Shown here: piece after piece, positions 1-9,020 of the stretch
Layout of the letters: the number at the start of each line of letters is the position of its first letter
Position numbering within the stretch: the stretch's first letter is position 1
Assembly (NCBI GenBank): GCA_944380295.1
Contig: CALWHE010000005.1
Span: 1-64,000 of the forward strand
DNA: 64,000 bases
Reading direction: 5' to 3'
From: an uncultured Christensenellaceae bacterium
GTDB lineage: Bacteria; Bacillota; Clostridia; Christensenellales; UBA3700
The notes under the pieces: model-generated
The model's database searches: none
What the model was told of the DNA's origin: nothing
What the model saw: the letters and a program-made list of their open reading frames with translations, nothing else
Made by a program: the position numbers and the translations under genes

Positions 1-448
1 AAAGGCACGGTTACAGCCGTGCCTTTGCTATTGGTGCACCCTCAGGGACAAAGCACTCTTATGCTTTTTGTCTTGTGCAAAAAGCATGGGGTGCGGCAAT
101 TTCGGCAAAGAAAGAAAAAGCAGAGCGGAGATATCATGCCGCCGAAATTGCTTTTGATATCCCGCAGAACGCTGCGGGATATCAAAGCTCCCTGAACAAA
201 TCCGCATAAAAAAGGCACGGTTACAGCCGTGCCTTTGCTATTGGTGCACCCTCAGGGACAAAGCACTCTTATGCTTTTTGTCTTGTGCAAAAAGCATGGG
301 GTGCGGCAATTTCGGCAAAGAAAGAAAAAGCAGAGCGGAGATATCATGCCGCCGAAATTGCTTTTGATATCCCGCAGAACGCTGCGGGATATCAAAGCTC
401 CCTGAACAAATCCGCATAAAAAAGGCACGGTTACAGCCGTGCCTTTGC
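1..448. repeat. 210-bp tandem repeat, two full copies plus a 28-bp partial third
   Basis: Bases 1-210 are repeated essentially identically at 211-420, and the first 28 bases recur at 421-448. Each unit carries four inverted repeats: a 10-bp stem (1-26), a 10-bp stem at 61-87, an 11-bp stem (96-106 with 141-151) and a 15-bp stem with a four-base loop (153-186). The array runs off the left edge, so copy number is unknown. No convincing reading frame lies within it. The first hairpin of the last copy acts as terminator of the next gene. Confidence 0.9.
415..446 (-). terminator. Rho-independent terminator of the lipoprotein gene
   Basis: Perfect 10-bp stem with a six-base loop; read on the minus strand it is followed by a run of T. 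It sits just downstream of the lipoprotein stop codon and is also the conserved first hairpin of the 210-bp repeat. Confidence 0.75.
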
Positions 449-468
449 CGATTGAAGCGGTCTTTTGT

Positions 469-1218
469 TTACGCTTTTTGCATGGTAAAATCAAGGAACA
501 GATCGAGGCAATAAAGCGTTGTGTCGGGAGAGCCGACCTTTGGGAAATTCAGTCTTACCACGCCGATGGTCATGGGTATGTCCTCACCGAATACGGCTTG
601 CACTTCCGCAGGTTCGAGTTGCAGGGCCAATCCGAACGTTTTTGTGGTGGTGCCCGAATACCTCAGCGTGAACGAAGAGCCGACGCCGGTTTGCCGATCG
701 CCGAAAAGCACTTGGGTATCATTGGCGATAACTTCCGCGGTAAAGGTTTGGCTTTTCTTATTCGGCACGGATATGGTAATTGAAGGGGAGTCTTTGCTGC
801 TCACGCTTACTTTTATATCCTTATAAGGGCTGTTTTCGCCAAGCTGTTTGTTCAAGTTTGCCACATATGCGTCCAAACTTTTCAGAATGTCGTCTGTGCT
901 GCTGGCAGCGCTTATGCCTTCCAGCCGGACGTTCGAGCCGTCTGTATCGGTATATATGCCAGACCAGTCTATCTCGCCTTTCAGTAGTTCAAACGCAGCG
1001 CGGGGAGAGGCTTCTTCCGTCCCCGCATGATCCACGATGATAAAGCCCTGCCAGCCGCCCTCATCGTCGGGCGATATGTTGCGAAAACTGCCCGTAAAGA
1101 CATATTCCGTGTCATATACCGGATCGGGAGTCCAGGGGGCGCAAGCGGCAATGCCGCAAAGCGTTGCAAAAACCAGGACGGAAACGGATATAATGCAAAA
1201 CAAGCTCTTTTTTTTCAT
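469..1218 (-). CDS. Predicted lipoprotein of unknown function
   Basis: 249 residues. The chosen ATG has a GAGGAGG-type ribosome binding site about six bases upstream; an ATG 18 bases further upstream is less well placed. Residues 1-26 form a lipoprotein signal (basic start, hydrophobic core, Ala-Ala-Cys at 24-26), so Cys26 would be lipidated and the protein held on the outer face of the membrane. The rest is a secreted-type domain with no catalytic motif that I recognise. It is transcribed alone and ends at a hairpin terminator. Function unknown. Confidence 0.8.
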   Translation of the reverse strand: MKKKSLFCIISVSVLVFATLCGIAACAPWTPDPVYDTEYVFTGSFRNISPDDEGGWQGFIIVDHAGTEEASPRAAFELLKGEIDWSGIYTDTDGSNVRLEGISAASSTDDILKSLDAYVANLNKQLGENSPYKDIKVSVSSKDSPSITISVPNKKSQTFTAEVIANDTQVLFGDRQTGVGSSFTLRYSGTTTKTFGLALQLEPAEVQAVFGEDIPMTIGVVRLNFPKVGSPDTTLYCLDLFLDFTMQKA

Positions 1219-1302
1219 TTTTCTCCTCCTCATCAAAAAGTCAATTTAATTATACAATGATTTAAGCGCGTTGTCAATACCCTTGGTTATGAGCAGCCCC
1301 AA

Positions 1303-2742
1303 TCAGAAGTTTTGCGCGCCGGAAGCGTCGCGCCTTTCCCGGTCGTCCTTCTCCACAACTTGCGCGCCCAAATCGGGAGAGGGAGCGGCGGGGGGCTTTT
1401 CTTTGCGCGCTTTGCGCCAAAAGGCGGCAAGCAGAATTATCGCCAACACGCCGGCAAGGGCGACGGTGACGGGGAAGTTGAGCCAAAGTCCGGTGAGTTG
1501 CAGCGGGTAAAACGCGCCCATCAATGTCAGCGGGAAAACAAGCGCCACGGCAAGAGAAAGCGCCGTTGCTTGGACAGACTTGCCTATGGCAAGAAAAAAG
1601 CTTTGCGCGGCAAAGGAGAGCCAGCGCACAAAATATCCCGCGCCGAAGATCGTCAGAGCCGGGCGCGCCATCTGCAATTCCGCCGCGCTCGGATCGGTGA
1701 GGAAAAGACGGGTCAAGCCCTCGGGCGCGCATATCAGCACCACGGCAAAGAGCACGGAGAGCGCCGTGCAGGCAAAAAAGCAATATTTTTCTATGGAAAA
1801 CGCTCTGTGGCGATCGTTCGCGCCCCAATTAAAGCCTATCGCCGGTTGCAGGGAATCGCAAACGCCGTATAAAAGCGGCTGGATCACGCCGTCCGCATAC
1901 ATCAGCACGCCGTAAACGGAAACGGCAAGTTCGCCGCCGAAGCGCAAAAGCAGCACATTCATAAAAATCGAGGTCAAACGGGCGGCAATGTTGTTCAAAA
2001 AGTTGGGCATGCCGCAGGCGAGCGTGCGCTTGATGTCGCCCGCGCGGAATTCAGGGCGGACAAAGCGCAGCGCCGTTTTTTTGCAAAAGAAGGGGATAAA
2101 GGCGCTGACGGCGCAAATCATCATTCCTAGGGCGGTGCCCAATGCCGCGCCCCACACTCCGAACTCAAATACGAAGAGGAACAAAAATTCCAGCAGCATG
2201 CAAAGCAGGGACATGGCGATGTTCATGATCAAACTGCCCCGTATCATGCCGCAGACGCGCAAATAGTTATCCACGGCAAAAATTATGGTGGTGATGGGCG
2301 AACAGAGCGCATAAACGCGCAGATATTGCGCGGCGTATTCCAAAAGCTGTCCTTCCGCGCCCAAGAGGCGCAGCAGAGAAGGCGCGGCTGCGAATAACGC
2401 CGCTCCCAACACGGCGCCGAAAAACACAATGGAAATGCAGGCGCAGGTGAAGACGTTGTTCGCCCGCTCGTATTCTTTTTTACCCAAAGAATGGGATATG
2501 AGCACGGAAGAACCCACGCCGATAAGGTCGGCTATGGCAAAGTTTATTATCACAAAGGGCATGGCAAGATTGATGGCGGCAAAGGCGGTGTCGCCCAAAA
2601 ATCTGCCCACCATCACGCCTTCCATCAGCTGGTATACGGAAGAAGCCAACATGCCCACGGAGCCGGGGATCGCCGCCATGAAAAACAGCTTGCCCGGCTT
2701 GACGCTGCCGAATAAGGTCTTGTTGTCCATGCGTTTTTTCAT
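1303..2742 (-). CDS. MATE family multidrug efflux transporter
   Basis: 479 residues with about twelve hydrophobic segments, the normal length for MATE transporters, which expel drugs and cations using a Na+ or H+ gradient. The N-terminal half has the family pattern of a first helix followed by a VMVGRFLG-like segment, and the two halves look like an internal repeat. It resembles the MepA-like branch. The ATG overlaps the stop of the upstream MarR gene by four bases (ATGA), so the two are co-transcribed and translationally coupled; a GGAGA site precedes it. The neighbour suggests drug-responsive control. Substrate cannot be read from sequence. Confidence 0.93.
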   Translation of the reverse strand: MKKRMDNKTLFGSVKPGKLFFMAAIPGSVGMLASSVYQLMEGVMVGRFLGDTAFAAINLAMPFVIINFAIADLIGVGSSVLISHSLGKKEYERANNVFTCACISIVFFGAVLGAALFAAAPSLLRLLGAEGQLLEYAAQYLRVYALCSPITTIIFAVDNYLRVCGMIRGSLIMNIAMSLLCMLLEFLFLFVFEFGVWGAALGTALGMMICAVSAFIPFFCKKTALRFVRPEFRAGDIKRTLACGMPNFLNNIAARLTSIFMNVLLLRFGGELAVSVYGVLMYADGVIQPLLYGVCDSLQPAIGFNWGANDRHRAFSIEKYCFFACTALSVLFAVVLICAPEGLTRLFLTDPSAAELQMARPALTIFGAGYFVRWLSFAAQSFFLAIGKSVQATALSLAVALVFPLTLMGAFYPLQLTGLWLNFPVTVALAGVLAIILLAAFWRKARKEKPPAAPSPDLGAQVVEKDDRERRDASGAQNF

Positions 2743-3179
2743 TGCTCATCTCCGCGCAAAAGCTCTTCCAGAGCGGCGGCGTAGTCCTCCTGTGCGGCGA
2801 TGAATGCGGCGCCATGTTTTTCCAAAGTGCGGCGCATGGCTTCGCGTTCGGCGGCAAAAAGTTCGGAAAGTTCCGCAAAAACGCGCTCTTTGCCCGCAGG
2901 GGAGAGGCGCATGAATTTGTTTTTGCCGGCGCGGCGCAATTCTATCGTGCCTTCTTGCGCAAGTTTGAGCGCCACCGTGTTGACGGTGGTCTTGGGGATC
3001 AGATAGGCGCAGCTTATCTCCGCCTGCGTGTGTTCGTCCGAGTCGCTCAACGCATAAAGAACGGTGAGGCGGTTTTCCTGTATGCCGCGTCGGCGTGCCC
3101 AAAAATAATATGCGCCGTTCATGCGGTTGATGGCAATGTTCACGCGCTCGTTCATGGCGTCCATGTCATCTTTTTGCAT
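2739..3179 (-). CDS. MarR family transcriptional regulator
   Basis: 146 residues from the ATG preceded by GGAGGGAT; a longer in-frame extension lacks a binding site and crosses the promoter. It has the MarR layout: N-terminal helix, winged helix-turn-helix around residues 40-95 (the stretch with IPKTTVNTV is the recognition helix) and a C-terminal dimerisation helix. MarR proteins usually repress their own operon and release DNA on binding small aromatic ligands. First gene of a two-gene operon with the MATE pump, so it probably controls that pump. Confidence 0.9.
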   Translation of the reverse strand: MQKDDMDAMNERVNIAINRMNGAYYFWARRRGIQENRLTVLYALSDSDEHTQAEISCAYLIPKTTVNTVALKLAQEGTIELRRAGKNKFMRLSPAGKERVFAELSELFAAEREAMRRTLEKHGAAFIAAQEDYAAALEELLRGDEQ

Positions 3180-3236
3180 TTTTATCCCTCCGCGTCGGTA
3201 AAAGCGTTTCAGTCCGAATCCGTATCGTTCGCCGAT

Positions 3237-3265
3237 ATTATATCCGCGAAGCGCGTCAAAGTCAA
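3237..3265 (-). promoter_or_regulatory. Promoter of the marR-MATE operon
   Basis: On the minus strand TTGACT (3260-3265), 17-bp spacer, TATAAT (3237-3242). It lies about 58 bases upstream of the marR start, leaving a normal leader with a ribosome binding site. Confidence 0.75.
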
Positions 3266-3391
3266 GCAAAAAAATTTTTCCGCAGCCGATTTTTGCCAAT
3301 ATATGACAAACGTATATATTTTTCTTGTGTGACAATAAAGAAAACCGCGGCATTTGCGGAAAATTTTCGCAAAGCGCGCAAGGAGAGAGGA

Positions 3392-3577
3392 ATGAGGGCA
3401 AAAAAGTTTTTGCAAAAAGTGCTGGGGTCGGGGTATTCCAAATCGGCAAAGCAGGTGATATTCAACGCCGCCCGCAGCGAGGAAGAAGCGGACGCGGTCG
3501 CCGATCTGATGGACGCCTTCGAAGAAGAAGAAAAGGTGGTGCGTGCCGTTGAGGCGTGGAAGAAGGGCGCTCGGTGA
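3392..3577 (+). CDS. Small hypothetical protein (61 aa)
   Basis: The ATG follows an AGGAGAGAGG sequence directly. The 61-residue product is basic at the N-terminus and acidic in the middle, helical in character, with no membrane segment or signal peptide. It points away from the marR operon and stands alone. I do not recognise a family. The strong ribosome binding site and codon use like that of neighbouring genes support a real gene. Confidence 0.55.
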   Translation: MRAKKFLQKVLGSGYSKSAKQVIFNAARSEEEADAVADLMDAFEEEEKVVRAVEAWKKGAR

Positions 3578-3737
3578 GTCCGCCGCCGGCGCCCGCGCAG
3601 GGGCGGCGCCGTTTTATGCGGCAAAAAGGGAGAGAAAGTCCGTCAGACAAACTGTTCGGGCAAAAGCGGGCAATGCGCTTGCGGCGCCGGGCGTGTTCTT
3701 AGGTTGCGGAGCACGCGCGGACGGCGATGCGGCGCCG

Positions 3738-4346
3738 TTATTTTTTGCTTGAAGTCACCAAATGGGCGAGCATGTCCGCCGCCCTTTTCACGTCTATGGC
3801 GGAAGTGTTTATGCAGATGTCGTAATGCCGCTTGTCGCCCCATTTGCGGTCGGTGAAAAATTCGTAATATTTGGCGCGGTGTTTGTCTATGTTTTTGATC
3901 ATGCGCGCCAGTTGTCTGTCCGTGCGCTGCTCGTCCGGCTGTTTTTCGCGGCAGCGCTCTATGCGGTGGGGCATTTGCGCATACACAAACACGCGCAGCG
4001 GATCGAAGTTGCGCAAGATATGATCGGAACATCTGCCCACCACCACGCAATCGGATTTTTCCGCCATCTCTTTGAGTATGTCGCATTGTGTGGAATAAAT
4101 GGTCTGGGTGGGATTCCAAATGGCGTCCGTCATCAAAAAGCTGGCTCCCGTGTGTATGGGAAAGGAAAAAGCGGGTTTGTGCTCCAAAATGTCGTTTACA
4201 TAGTGCACGGAGAGTTCCGAACGCGCGGCTATCTCTTCCACTATCTCTCTGTCATAATAAGCATAGCCCAACTTTTCCGCCAACCTGCGCCCCAATTCTC
4301 TGCCGCCGCTGCCGAATTCGCGGCTGATGGTGATGATATGGTTCAT
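3738..4346 (-). CDS. Cytidylate kinase-like family protein
   Basis: 202 residues, start preceded by AAGGAGG. The N-terminus (ITISREFGSGGRELG) is the P-loop of the cytidylate-kinase-like family common in Clostridia, followed by a YYDREI motif typical of the group. The protein is slightly shorter than true CMP kinases (Cmk, about 220 residues) and diverges from them, so the phosphate acceptor is uncertain. Likely a cytosolic nucleotide kinase-fold protein. It is monocistronic, converging with the small gene to its left. Confidence 0.85.
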   Translation of the reverse strand: MNHIITISREFGSGGRELGRRLAEKLGYAYYDREIVEEIAARSELSVHYVNDILEHKPAFSFPIHTGASFLMTDAIWNPTQTIYSTQCDILKEMAEKSDCVVVGRCSDHILRNFDPLRVFVYAQMPHRIERCREKQPDEQRTDRQLARMIKNIDKHRAKYYEFFTDRKWGDKRHYDICINTSAIDVKRAADMLAHLVTSSKK

Positions 4347-4469
4347 TGTTCGCGCCTCCTTATCTGTCTATATTTTACCATCACGCTCCGCGCTCGTCAA
4401 GAGGGGAATTTTTGCTGAAAGCGCCAAACGGCAAAAGCGTGCAATTTTCCGAGCGATAAACGGATAAAC

Positions 4470-4492
4470 AAAAACGCGCCTCGGCGCGCTTT
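4470..4492 (-). terminator. Terminator after the nitroreductase gene
   Basis: GC-rich stem (CGCGC/GCGCG, short loop) followed on the minus strand by a T-run, about 70 bases after the nitroreductase stop. Confidence 0.55.
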
Positions 4493-4560
4493 GTCTGTTT
4501 GTTCATTCGTTAAAAATATGCGTTGCAAAAGAGAGTAAGCGATATAAAAGCGGACAGGCT

Positions 4561-5085
4561 TTATATCTTCACTATATACCCTTGCTTGCGGGGCTTGGCG
4601 GGAGCGGGCGGCGCGGCGGCATAGCCCAAGACTATTGAGCCTACGCCTTCCAAATTTTCGTCCAGTCCCCAGGCTGCAAGCAGGGCTTTGCCTTCGGGAG
4701 AGGCGAACATCTCCTTTTCGCGGTTCACCCAAACGGAGGCGAGCCCCACGGCGTGGGCGGCAAGCATCATGTTTTGCAGCACGCAGCTGGCGTCTTGGAT
4801 ATGGGTGGAGGTGTTTTTGTCCGCCAGCACCAGCACTATGACGGGCGCACCGTAATAGGGATCCGAATCTGTGCCCATTACGGCGGCGTTCATCTTCATC
4901 AACTTGTCGCGCGTGACTTTGTCTTTGACGGCGATTATGACGGGGGATTGCCTACCCATGCCTGTGGGCGCCCAAGTTCCCGCTTCCAGCACCTTGTCCA
5001 AAAGCTCTTCGGGAACTGGGTCGGAGCTGTAAGCGCGCACGCTGCGGCGCGTTTTGATGTTTTGCAAAATTTGCTCGTCTGTCAT
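4561..5085 (-). CDS. Nitroreductase family protein
   Basis: 174 residues with an AAGGAGG site before the ATG. The N-terminal RRSVRAYSSDPVPEELL segment is the FMN-contacting signature of the nitroreductase family, and the C-terminal LGY segment matches the usual end of the fold. Members are FMN-dependent NAD(P)H oxidoreductases acting on nitroaromatics, quinones or flavins; physiological substrates are rarely known. It is a short member (usual range 165-220). Single gene, cytosolic. Confidence 0.9.
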   Translation of the reverse strand: MTDEQILQNIKTRRSVRAYSSDPVPEELLDKVLEAGTWAPTGMGRQSPVIIAVKDKVTRDKLMKMNAAVMGTDSDPYYGAPVIVLVLADKNTSTHIQDASCVLQNMMLAAHAVGLASVWVNREKEMFASPEGKALLAAWGLDENLEGVGSIVLGYAAAPPAPAKPRKQGYIVKI

Positions 5086-5185
5086 AAAGCCTCCTTGCCG
5101 CGCGATCTGCGGCGCTTTCTTTTATTAAATTTTAGCATTGCTTTGCGCGCTTGTCAAGGCGCTTTTTTGCCCCTGCTCCCGTTTT

Positions 5186-6073
5186 TTATTCGCGGCGGCG
5201 CCGGGCGGAACGCTTTATCTCTTCGTGGAAAAAGTAATTCACCACCACGGGCGGAGCGGTAAAGGGGCGGGACAGATCGTCTTTGTCGCGCACATATTCC
5301 AAACCTTGTTTGTGGCAGAATCGTCCTATCTCTTCGTCCAGATCCAGCCAATATCCTCTGTTGCGGCGCTCGTATATCTCGCGGTAAAGCGGCAGTAGCG
5401 AGGGGTATTTTTCCGCGATATAGCGCATGATGTCCGCCTTGAAACTGCCGCGCAGATTGAGGTTTTCCAGCCAGATGAGATTGCATATGTCCTTTGCTTT
5501 CAGCATTATTTCCCGGCAATTCGTGATGCCCGGAAAGATGGGGGAGATAAAACAGGTGGTGCGCACGCCGGCGTCGTGAAATTTTTTCATGGCGGCAAAG
5601 CGGCGCTCTATCGAGGGCGCGCGGTCCATATCGTTTTTGAAGTTTTCGTCCAAGGTGTTTATGGAAAAGCAGACGCGCGCGTCGGGAAAGGTTTTTATCA
5701 AGTCCAGATCGCGCAGCACCAAGTCGGATTTTGTGGTCACGGAAATCTTTGCGCCGCTGCCTTGCAGCTGTTGCAGCAGGGCGCGCGTGCGCCCGTATTT
5801 TTCTTCAAGCGGCTGATAAGGATCTGTGACCGAGCCGAAAAACAATTCCTTGCCCGCAAATTTTTCCGGGTGCGCTATCTCCCGCCAAAACTTCACGTCC
5901 GCAAAGCTGCCCCACGGCTCTTCGTGACCGGTGAAACGCTTCATAAAGCAAGCGTAACAATATTTGCAGCCGTGTTCGCAGCCCACATACGGATTGACCG
6001 AATAGTCGCCCACGGGCAAATTCGTTTTGACCGCGATATTATTTACGTTTATCTCTCTTACATACATATCCAT
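5186..6073 (-). CDS. SPL-family radical SAM protein
   Basis: 295 residues from the ATG at 6073 (an ATG six bases later is also possible; neither has a clear ribosome binding site). Cys32, Cys36 and Cys39 form the CxxxCxxC motif that binds the 4Fe-4S cluster and S-adenosylmethionine. The surrounding NPYVGCEHGCKYCYA and the later FGSVTDPYQP and VTTKS motifs place it in the COG1533/SplB-like group named for spore photoproduct lyase. Most members of that group are not true SplB, and the catalytic cysteine of SplB cannot be confirmed here. The start lies 21 bases after a good -10 box. Confidence 0.85.
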   Translation of the reverse strand: MDMYVREINVNNIAVKTNLPVGDYSVNPYVGCEHGCKYCYACFMKRFTGHEEPWGSFADVKFWREIAHPEKFAGKELFFGSVTDPYQPLEEKYGRTRALLQQLQGSGAKISVTTKSDLVLRDLDLIKTFPDARVCFSINTLDENFKNDMDRAPSIERRFAAMKKFHDAGVRTTCFISPIFPGITNCREIMLKAKDICNLIWLENLNLRGSFKADIMRYIAEKYPSLLPLYREIYERRNRGYWLDLDEEIGRFCHKQGLEYVRDKDDLSRPFTAPPVVVNYFFHEEIKRSARRRRE

Positions 6074-6094
6074 GATCGCGCCGCTTTTTATTTT

Positions 6095-6123
6095 AGTATA
6101 CTCCCAAAGCGCGCCCGAGTCAA
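6095..6123 (-). promoter_or_regulatory. Promoter of the radical SAM gene
   Basis: Minus strand TTGACT (6118-6123), 17-bp spacer, TATACT (6095-6100). Confidence 0.65.
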
Positions 6124-6209
6124 TGCAAAAATCAGGGGTTGACTTGCGATGCGCGGTTATGATAAAATAAAAAAAAGAGGTCAAATTCTATCTTTGACAG
6201 GGGAGGAGT

Positions 6210-6662
6210 ATGGACTGGACGGAATATATGGATGACGAGCATGCCGCCGAGTTGACCGCGCTCGCCGCCGGCAGGAGCGTGGAGATCCCGCTCACGCCGC
6301 AAAAGGCGATCAAAGCCGCCGCCGTCTTCGGCGGCGTTGTGGGCATGGACAGATTCGTGCTTGGGGATATAAAGAAGGGCGCGGCAAAACTTGCCGCATT
6401 CGTGGCGATAACAGTGACGTTCATTGCGCTTTTTGCTGTTATCTGCGCACGCACGATCGCGGCTTTCCCGGTGGGTATGAATTATTGGGACAACATCGTG
6501 GAAGCCTGCGGCGCGCCGCTGGCGTATTCTCTGTTCGTGCCCGTTGCGGCGTTTGTCGTTTTTTGCGGGGCGGTGGCTGCGGACGGAGTTGCCTGCGTCA
6601 GGAAAAACGCACAAAACAATTATTACGCCGCCGTTCACGCCCTCAAAGCGCGGCAAGAATAA
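6210..6662 (+). CDS. TM2-domain-like membrane protein
   Basis: 150 residues; the ATG follows GGGGAGGA. Residues 40-62 contain the pattern G..G.DRF.LG....G..KL, close to the TM2 domain (GxxGxHRFYLG) found in small bacterial membrane proteins. Two to three further hydrophobic helices follow and no signal peptide is seen. TM2 proteins have no common biochemical role. Stands alone, divergent from the radical SAM gene. Confidence 0.65.
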   Translation: MDWTEYMDDEHAAELTALAAGRSVEIPLTPQKAIKAAAVFGGVVGMDRFVLGDIKKGAAKLAAFVAITVTFIALFAVICARTIAAFPVGMNYWDNIVEACGAPLAYSLFVPVAAFVVFCGAVAADGVACVRKNAQNNYYAAVHALKARQE

Positions 6663-6898
6663 AATAGTGCAAACCGGCGTTGCGTTTGTGGCGCAGGGAA
6701 GCTTTCCGGGTAGACGGGAAATGCTTTGCGGCAAAAGTTGCCGCCGCGGACGAATACGCCGCGCAAACAGTTTGTCATTTATCAAAGCAAAACAAAATCG
6801 GCGTTCAAAGCAAAAAGGGTGAGCCGCGTTTTATGCAAAGCTCACCCGAACGTTATATTTCGATATTTTGTCCGCCCTTGCGGCAGCGCTAAAGCGCT

Positions 6899-7498
6899 TT
6901 ACTTTAAGGCGGCTCCGCATTCGGGGCAGAATTTTTCGCCGTTTTGCGGCAGCGGCTTGCCGCATGCCGGACAGAACTTTTTGCCTGCCGCCTGCTGCGC
7001 TTCGAACGCCGCCGCGTTTTGCGCGGCAGCCGCTTCCAGATTGGCTTGTTGCAGACGCGCCGCCACTTTTGCCACCTCCGGCATCTCTTCCGCCGTCAGT
7101 CCCATGTTCACAGCCGCTTGCAGATTATAGTATGCCGCGGCTTCTTTGAGCGCGTCCTCGTCAGTTATCTCCACACCGTCTTTGACCAGCATGGCGTTTG
7201 CAACAATGCGGTAGCCGGCAAGGTTGCCCGTGTCGATGAGTTTTTGCGCCGCTTCCACGGAGTTAGTAGTGTAACTGAAAACCTGCGTGAGCGGCACCTT
7301 CTCCTGCGCCTTGACGTAATTGACGATGCGGCACAGCTGCGCGCAATATCCGTATTTTGACATCACTATCATGGCGGGAATGGCGGGGATTATCAATAAT
7401 GCCAGGAGCATCATCACTTTGCTTGCCTTTTGCAATTTTTTGCAGCGCTTATCCAGATCGGGGACGATGGCTTTGAGGTTGATTTCGCGGATGTTCAT
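6899..7498 (-). CDS. Membrane protein with C-terminal zinc ribbon
   Basis: 199 residues from the ATG preceded by AAGGAGAG. One hydrophobic helix (about residues 30-50), a helical middle region rich in Ala and Gln, then at the C-terminus two CxxC pairs (FCPACGKPL and FCPECGAAL), a double-CxxC zinc ribbon of the kind often attached to small membrane proteins. Function unknown; zinc ribbons of this sort usually mediate protein contacts. Monocistronic. Confidence 0.75.
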   Translation of the reverse strand: MNIREINLKAIVPDLDKRCKKLQKASKVMMLLALLIIPAIPAMIVMSKYGYCAQLCRIVNYVKAQEKVPLTQVFSYTTNSVEAAQKLIDTGNLAGYRIVANAMLVKDGVEITDEDALKEAAAYYNLQAAVNMGLTAEEMPEVAKVAARLQQANLEAAAAQNAAAFEAQQAAGKKFCPACGKPLPQNGEKFCPECGAALK

Positions 7499-7642
7499 TT
7501 TTCTCTCCTTGCGGATATTTCTCATTCATATTATATTGAAAAATTCGCCGCTTTTCAATACCTTTGGCAAAATTGGCGTAAAAAATTTCACCCGAGCGAT
7601 AAAATAATGGCGCAACGGAGAATATCGGGCGCGGCTGCGCGT

Positions 7643-7668
7643 AAAAAAACGGACGTTATGCGTCCGCT
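7643..7668 (-). terminator. Terminator overlapping the end of the Pr6Pr gene
   Basis: GGACG/CGTCC stem with a five-base loop, followed on the minus strand by seven T. The 3' stem arm includes the last codons of the gene. Confidence 0.65.
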
Positions 7669-8372
7669 TTTTCCCGCCGCCTTTCGGCGCGCGCATTCAA
7701 TTTTCTGATGGCGGCAAGATAGCCCAGCGCCACCCCGGAGATAAAGATTATCAGCAAGATTATCCACCACACGCAGCCCATGAAGTAGGGCATTTCCGCA
7801 CTGAATCCGAAGGCGCCCGCAGGTGAATCCCAGTTGAGGAAGAAGTAGGGGTAATTGTTGCCGCCGCCGAAGTTCCAATCCAGCGCATAACCTATGCCGG
7901 CAAAGATGAGATAGTATATGGGCGGGATCAGCGCAAAGGCGAACATTTTGAGCGAAGGCTGCCAGTCACGGCAGAGGAAAAAGTCTATTATCGCCACCAA
8001 GGGGACCACCACATGCGTGAGCACGTTTGCCGCCGATTTGAAGCTGCCCGGCAGAGTGGGTGCCAGCACGCAGCAAAACACAATGCCCGTGAGCGTGATG
8101 GATACCGTGAACACGAATTTGACGATGTGCAGCGCGCGCGGTATGACAAAATCGGGCTTGCACAGCGCGATGATGTTCAAAATCGCAAAAACGGCGCACG
8201 TTGCGCCTATCCACAGATTGGATTGCACGGTGAAATACAAAAACGCCGTGCCGCCCGCCATAAAGTCGCCGCCCATTTGCGAGGTGAGCGAAATGCCCGC
8301 AATCATGCAGGCGGCGGTGAGCAATTCCAGCAGCACCGACGTTATTTTAACAGAGAGAATTTTTTTATTCAT
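7656..8372 (-). CDS. Pr6Pr-like six-helix membrane protein
   Basis: 238 residues with six hydrophobic segments, a NxxPYFFLNW-like loop before the last helix and a charged C-terminal tail. The layout matches the Pr6Pr / FAR-17a (AIG1)-like family of small integral membrane proteins, which has no settled function in bacteria. The ATG begins seven bases after a perfect TATAAT and there is no ribosome binding site, so the mRNA is probably leaderless. Confidence 0.7.
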   Translation of the reverse strand: MNKKILSVKITSVLLELLTAACMIAGISLTSQMGGDFMAGGTAFLYFTVQSNLWIGATCAVFAILNIIALCKPDFVIPRALHIVKFVFTVSITLTGIVFCCVLAPTLPGSFKSAANVLTHVVVPLVAIIDFFLCRDWQPSLKMFAFALIPPIYYLIFAGIGYALDWNFGGGNNYPYFFLNWDSPAGAFGFSAEMPYFMGCVWWIILLIIFISGVALGYLAAIRKLNARAERRREKADA

Positions 8373-8378
8373 ATCTTT

Positions 8379-8407
8379 ATTATACAATATAATCGCGCGG
8401 CAGGCAA
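8379..8407 (-). promoter_or_regulatory. Leaderless-type promoter of the Pr6Pr gene
   Basis: Minus strand TTGCCT (8402-8407), 17-bp spacer, TATAAT (8379-8384), then six bases and the ATG. Transcription would start at or next to the A of the start codon. Confidence 0.75.
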
Positions 8408-8632
8408 GTTGTGGCGGCAAAACCGTCGTGGTTTCGATGATATTTTTTCGCGTTTGCTTATATTTGTGTGGTTTTTGTATGAAATCATCTGCGTTTTCAA
8501 ACTTCTCGCCATAATATATTTCACTCGGCGGGCGGATATTTATTGTGATTTTTTGCGGTGCGTTTTGTGCCGCTTACTCGATAGAGGCGGCACGTTTCGT
8601 CCGAAAAACGCAAAATTTTTCGCTTAACGCCC

Positions 8633-8661
8633 TTGCAATGTGTCGCGGATAATGATATAAT
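8633..8661 (+). promoter_or_regulatory. Promoter of the 102-aa membrane protein gene
   Basis: TTGCAA, 17-bp spacer, TATAAT (8656-8661). Unlike its divergent neighbour, this gene keeps a leader of about 25 bases with a CGGAGGT ribosome binding site. The 319 bases between the two genes hold the two promoters and no other feature I can see. Confidence 0.75.
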
Positions 8662-8691
8662 TTATTTGAAAACAACTCGGAGGTAACTCTT

Positions 8692-9000
8692 ATGGCAAAA
8701 AAACAAAGAACGGAGGGCGCGGCAAAGCGCGATCTTTCCAAATTCTGTGCATTCTGGGCAATAATCATTTCGGCTATCCTCTTTTTGCTCAAACTCATCT
8801 TCGACCTTGTCGGCGGCAGTTTGGGCACCGTGGGCACGGTGATGGGTATCATCGCCGCCATCATGCTGGGCATAGCCATCGTCTTCCCCGCGTATTCTTA
8901 TGCATGCAGCAAGGGCAAGACCTGGCGCATAATCTGCATCATCGTGTTTATCGTATATTTCGTGCTCGCCATCCTGGGCAGCGCGGCGCCGCTGTTCTGA
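8692..9000 (+). CDS. Small membrane protein (102 aa)
   Basis: 102 residues with a basic N-terminus (AKKQRTEGAAKRD) and three hydrophobic helices. A CGGAGGT ribosome binding site and a canonical promoter precede it and a strong terminator follows, so it is a monocistronic real gene. I recognise no family motif. Confidence 0.75.
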   Translation: MAKKQRTEGAAKRDLSKFCAFWAIIISAILFLLKLIFDLVGGSLGTVGTVMGIIAAIMLGIAIVFPAYSYACSKGKTWRIICIIVFIVYFVLAILGSAAPLF

Positions 9001-9020
9001 GCCGAGGCGTAAAAAAAAAC

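Noticed and set aside
1-448. CRISPR array
   Set aside because: The repeats are 210 bp, directly adjoining and without spacers; no cas genes are present.
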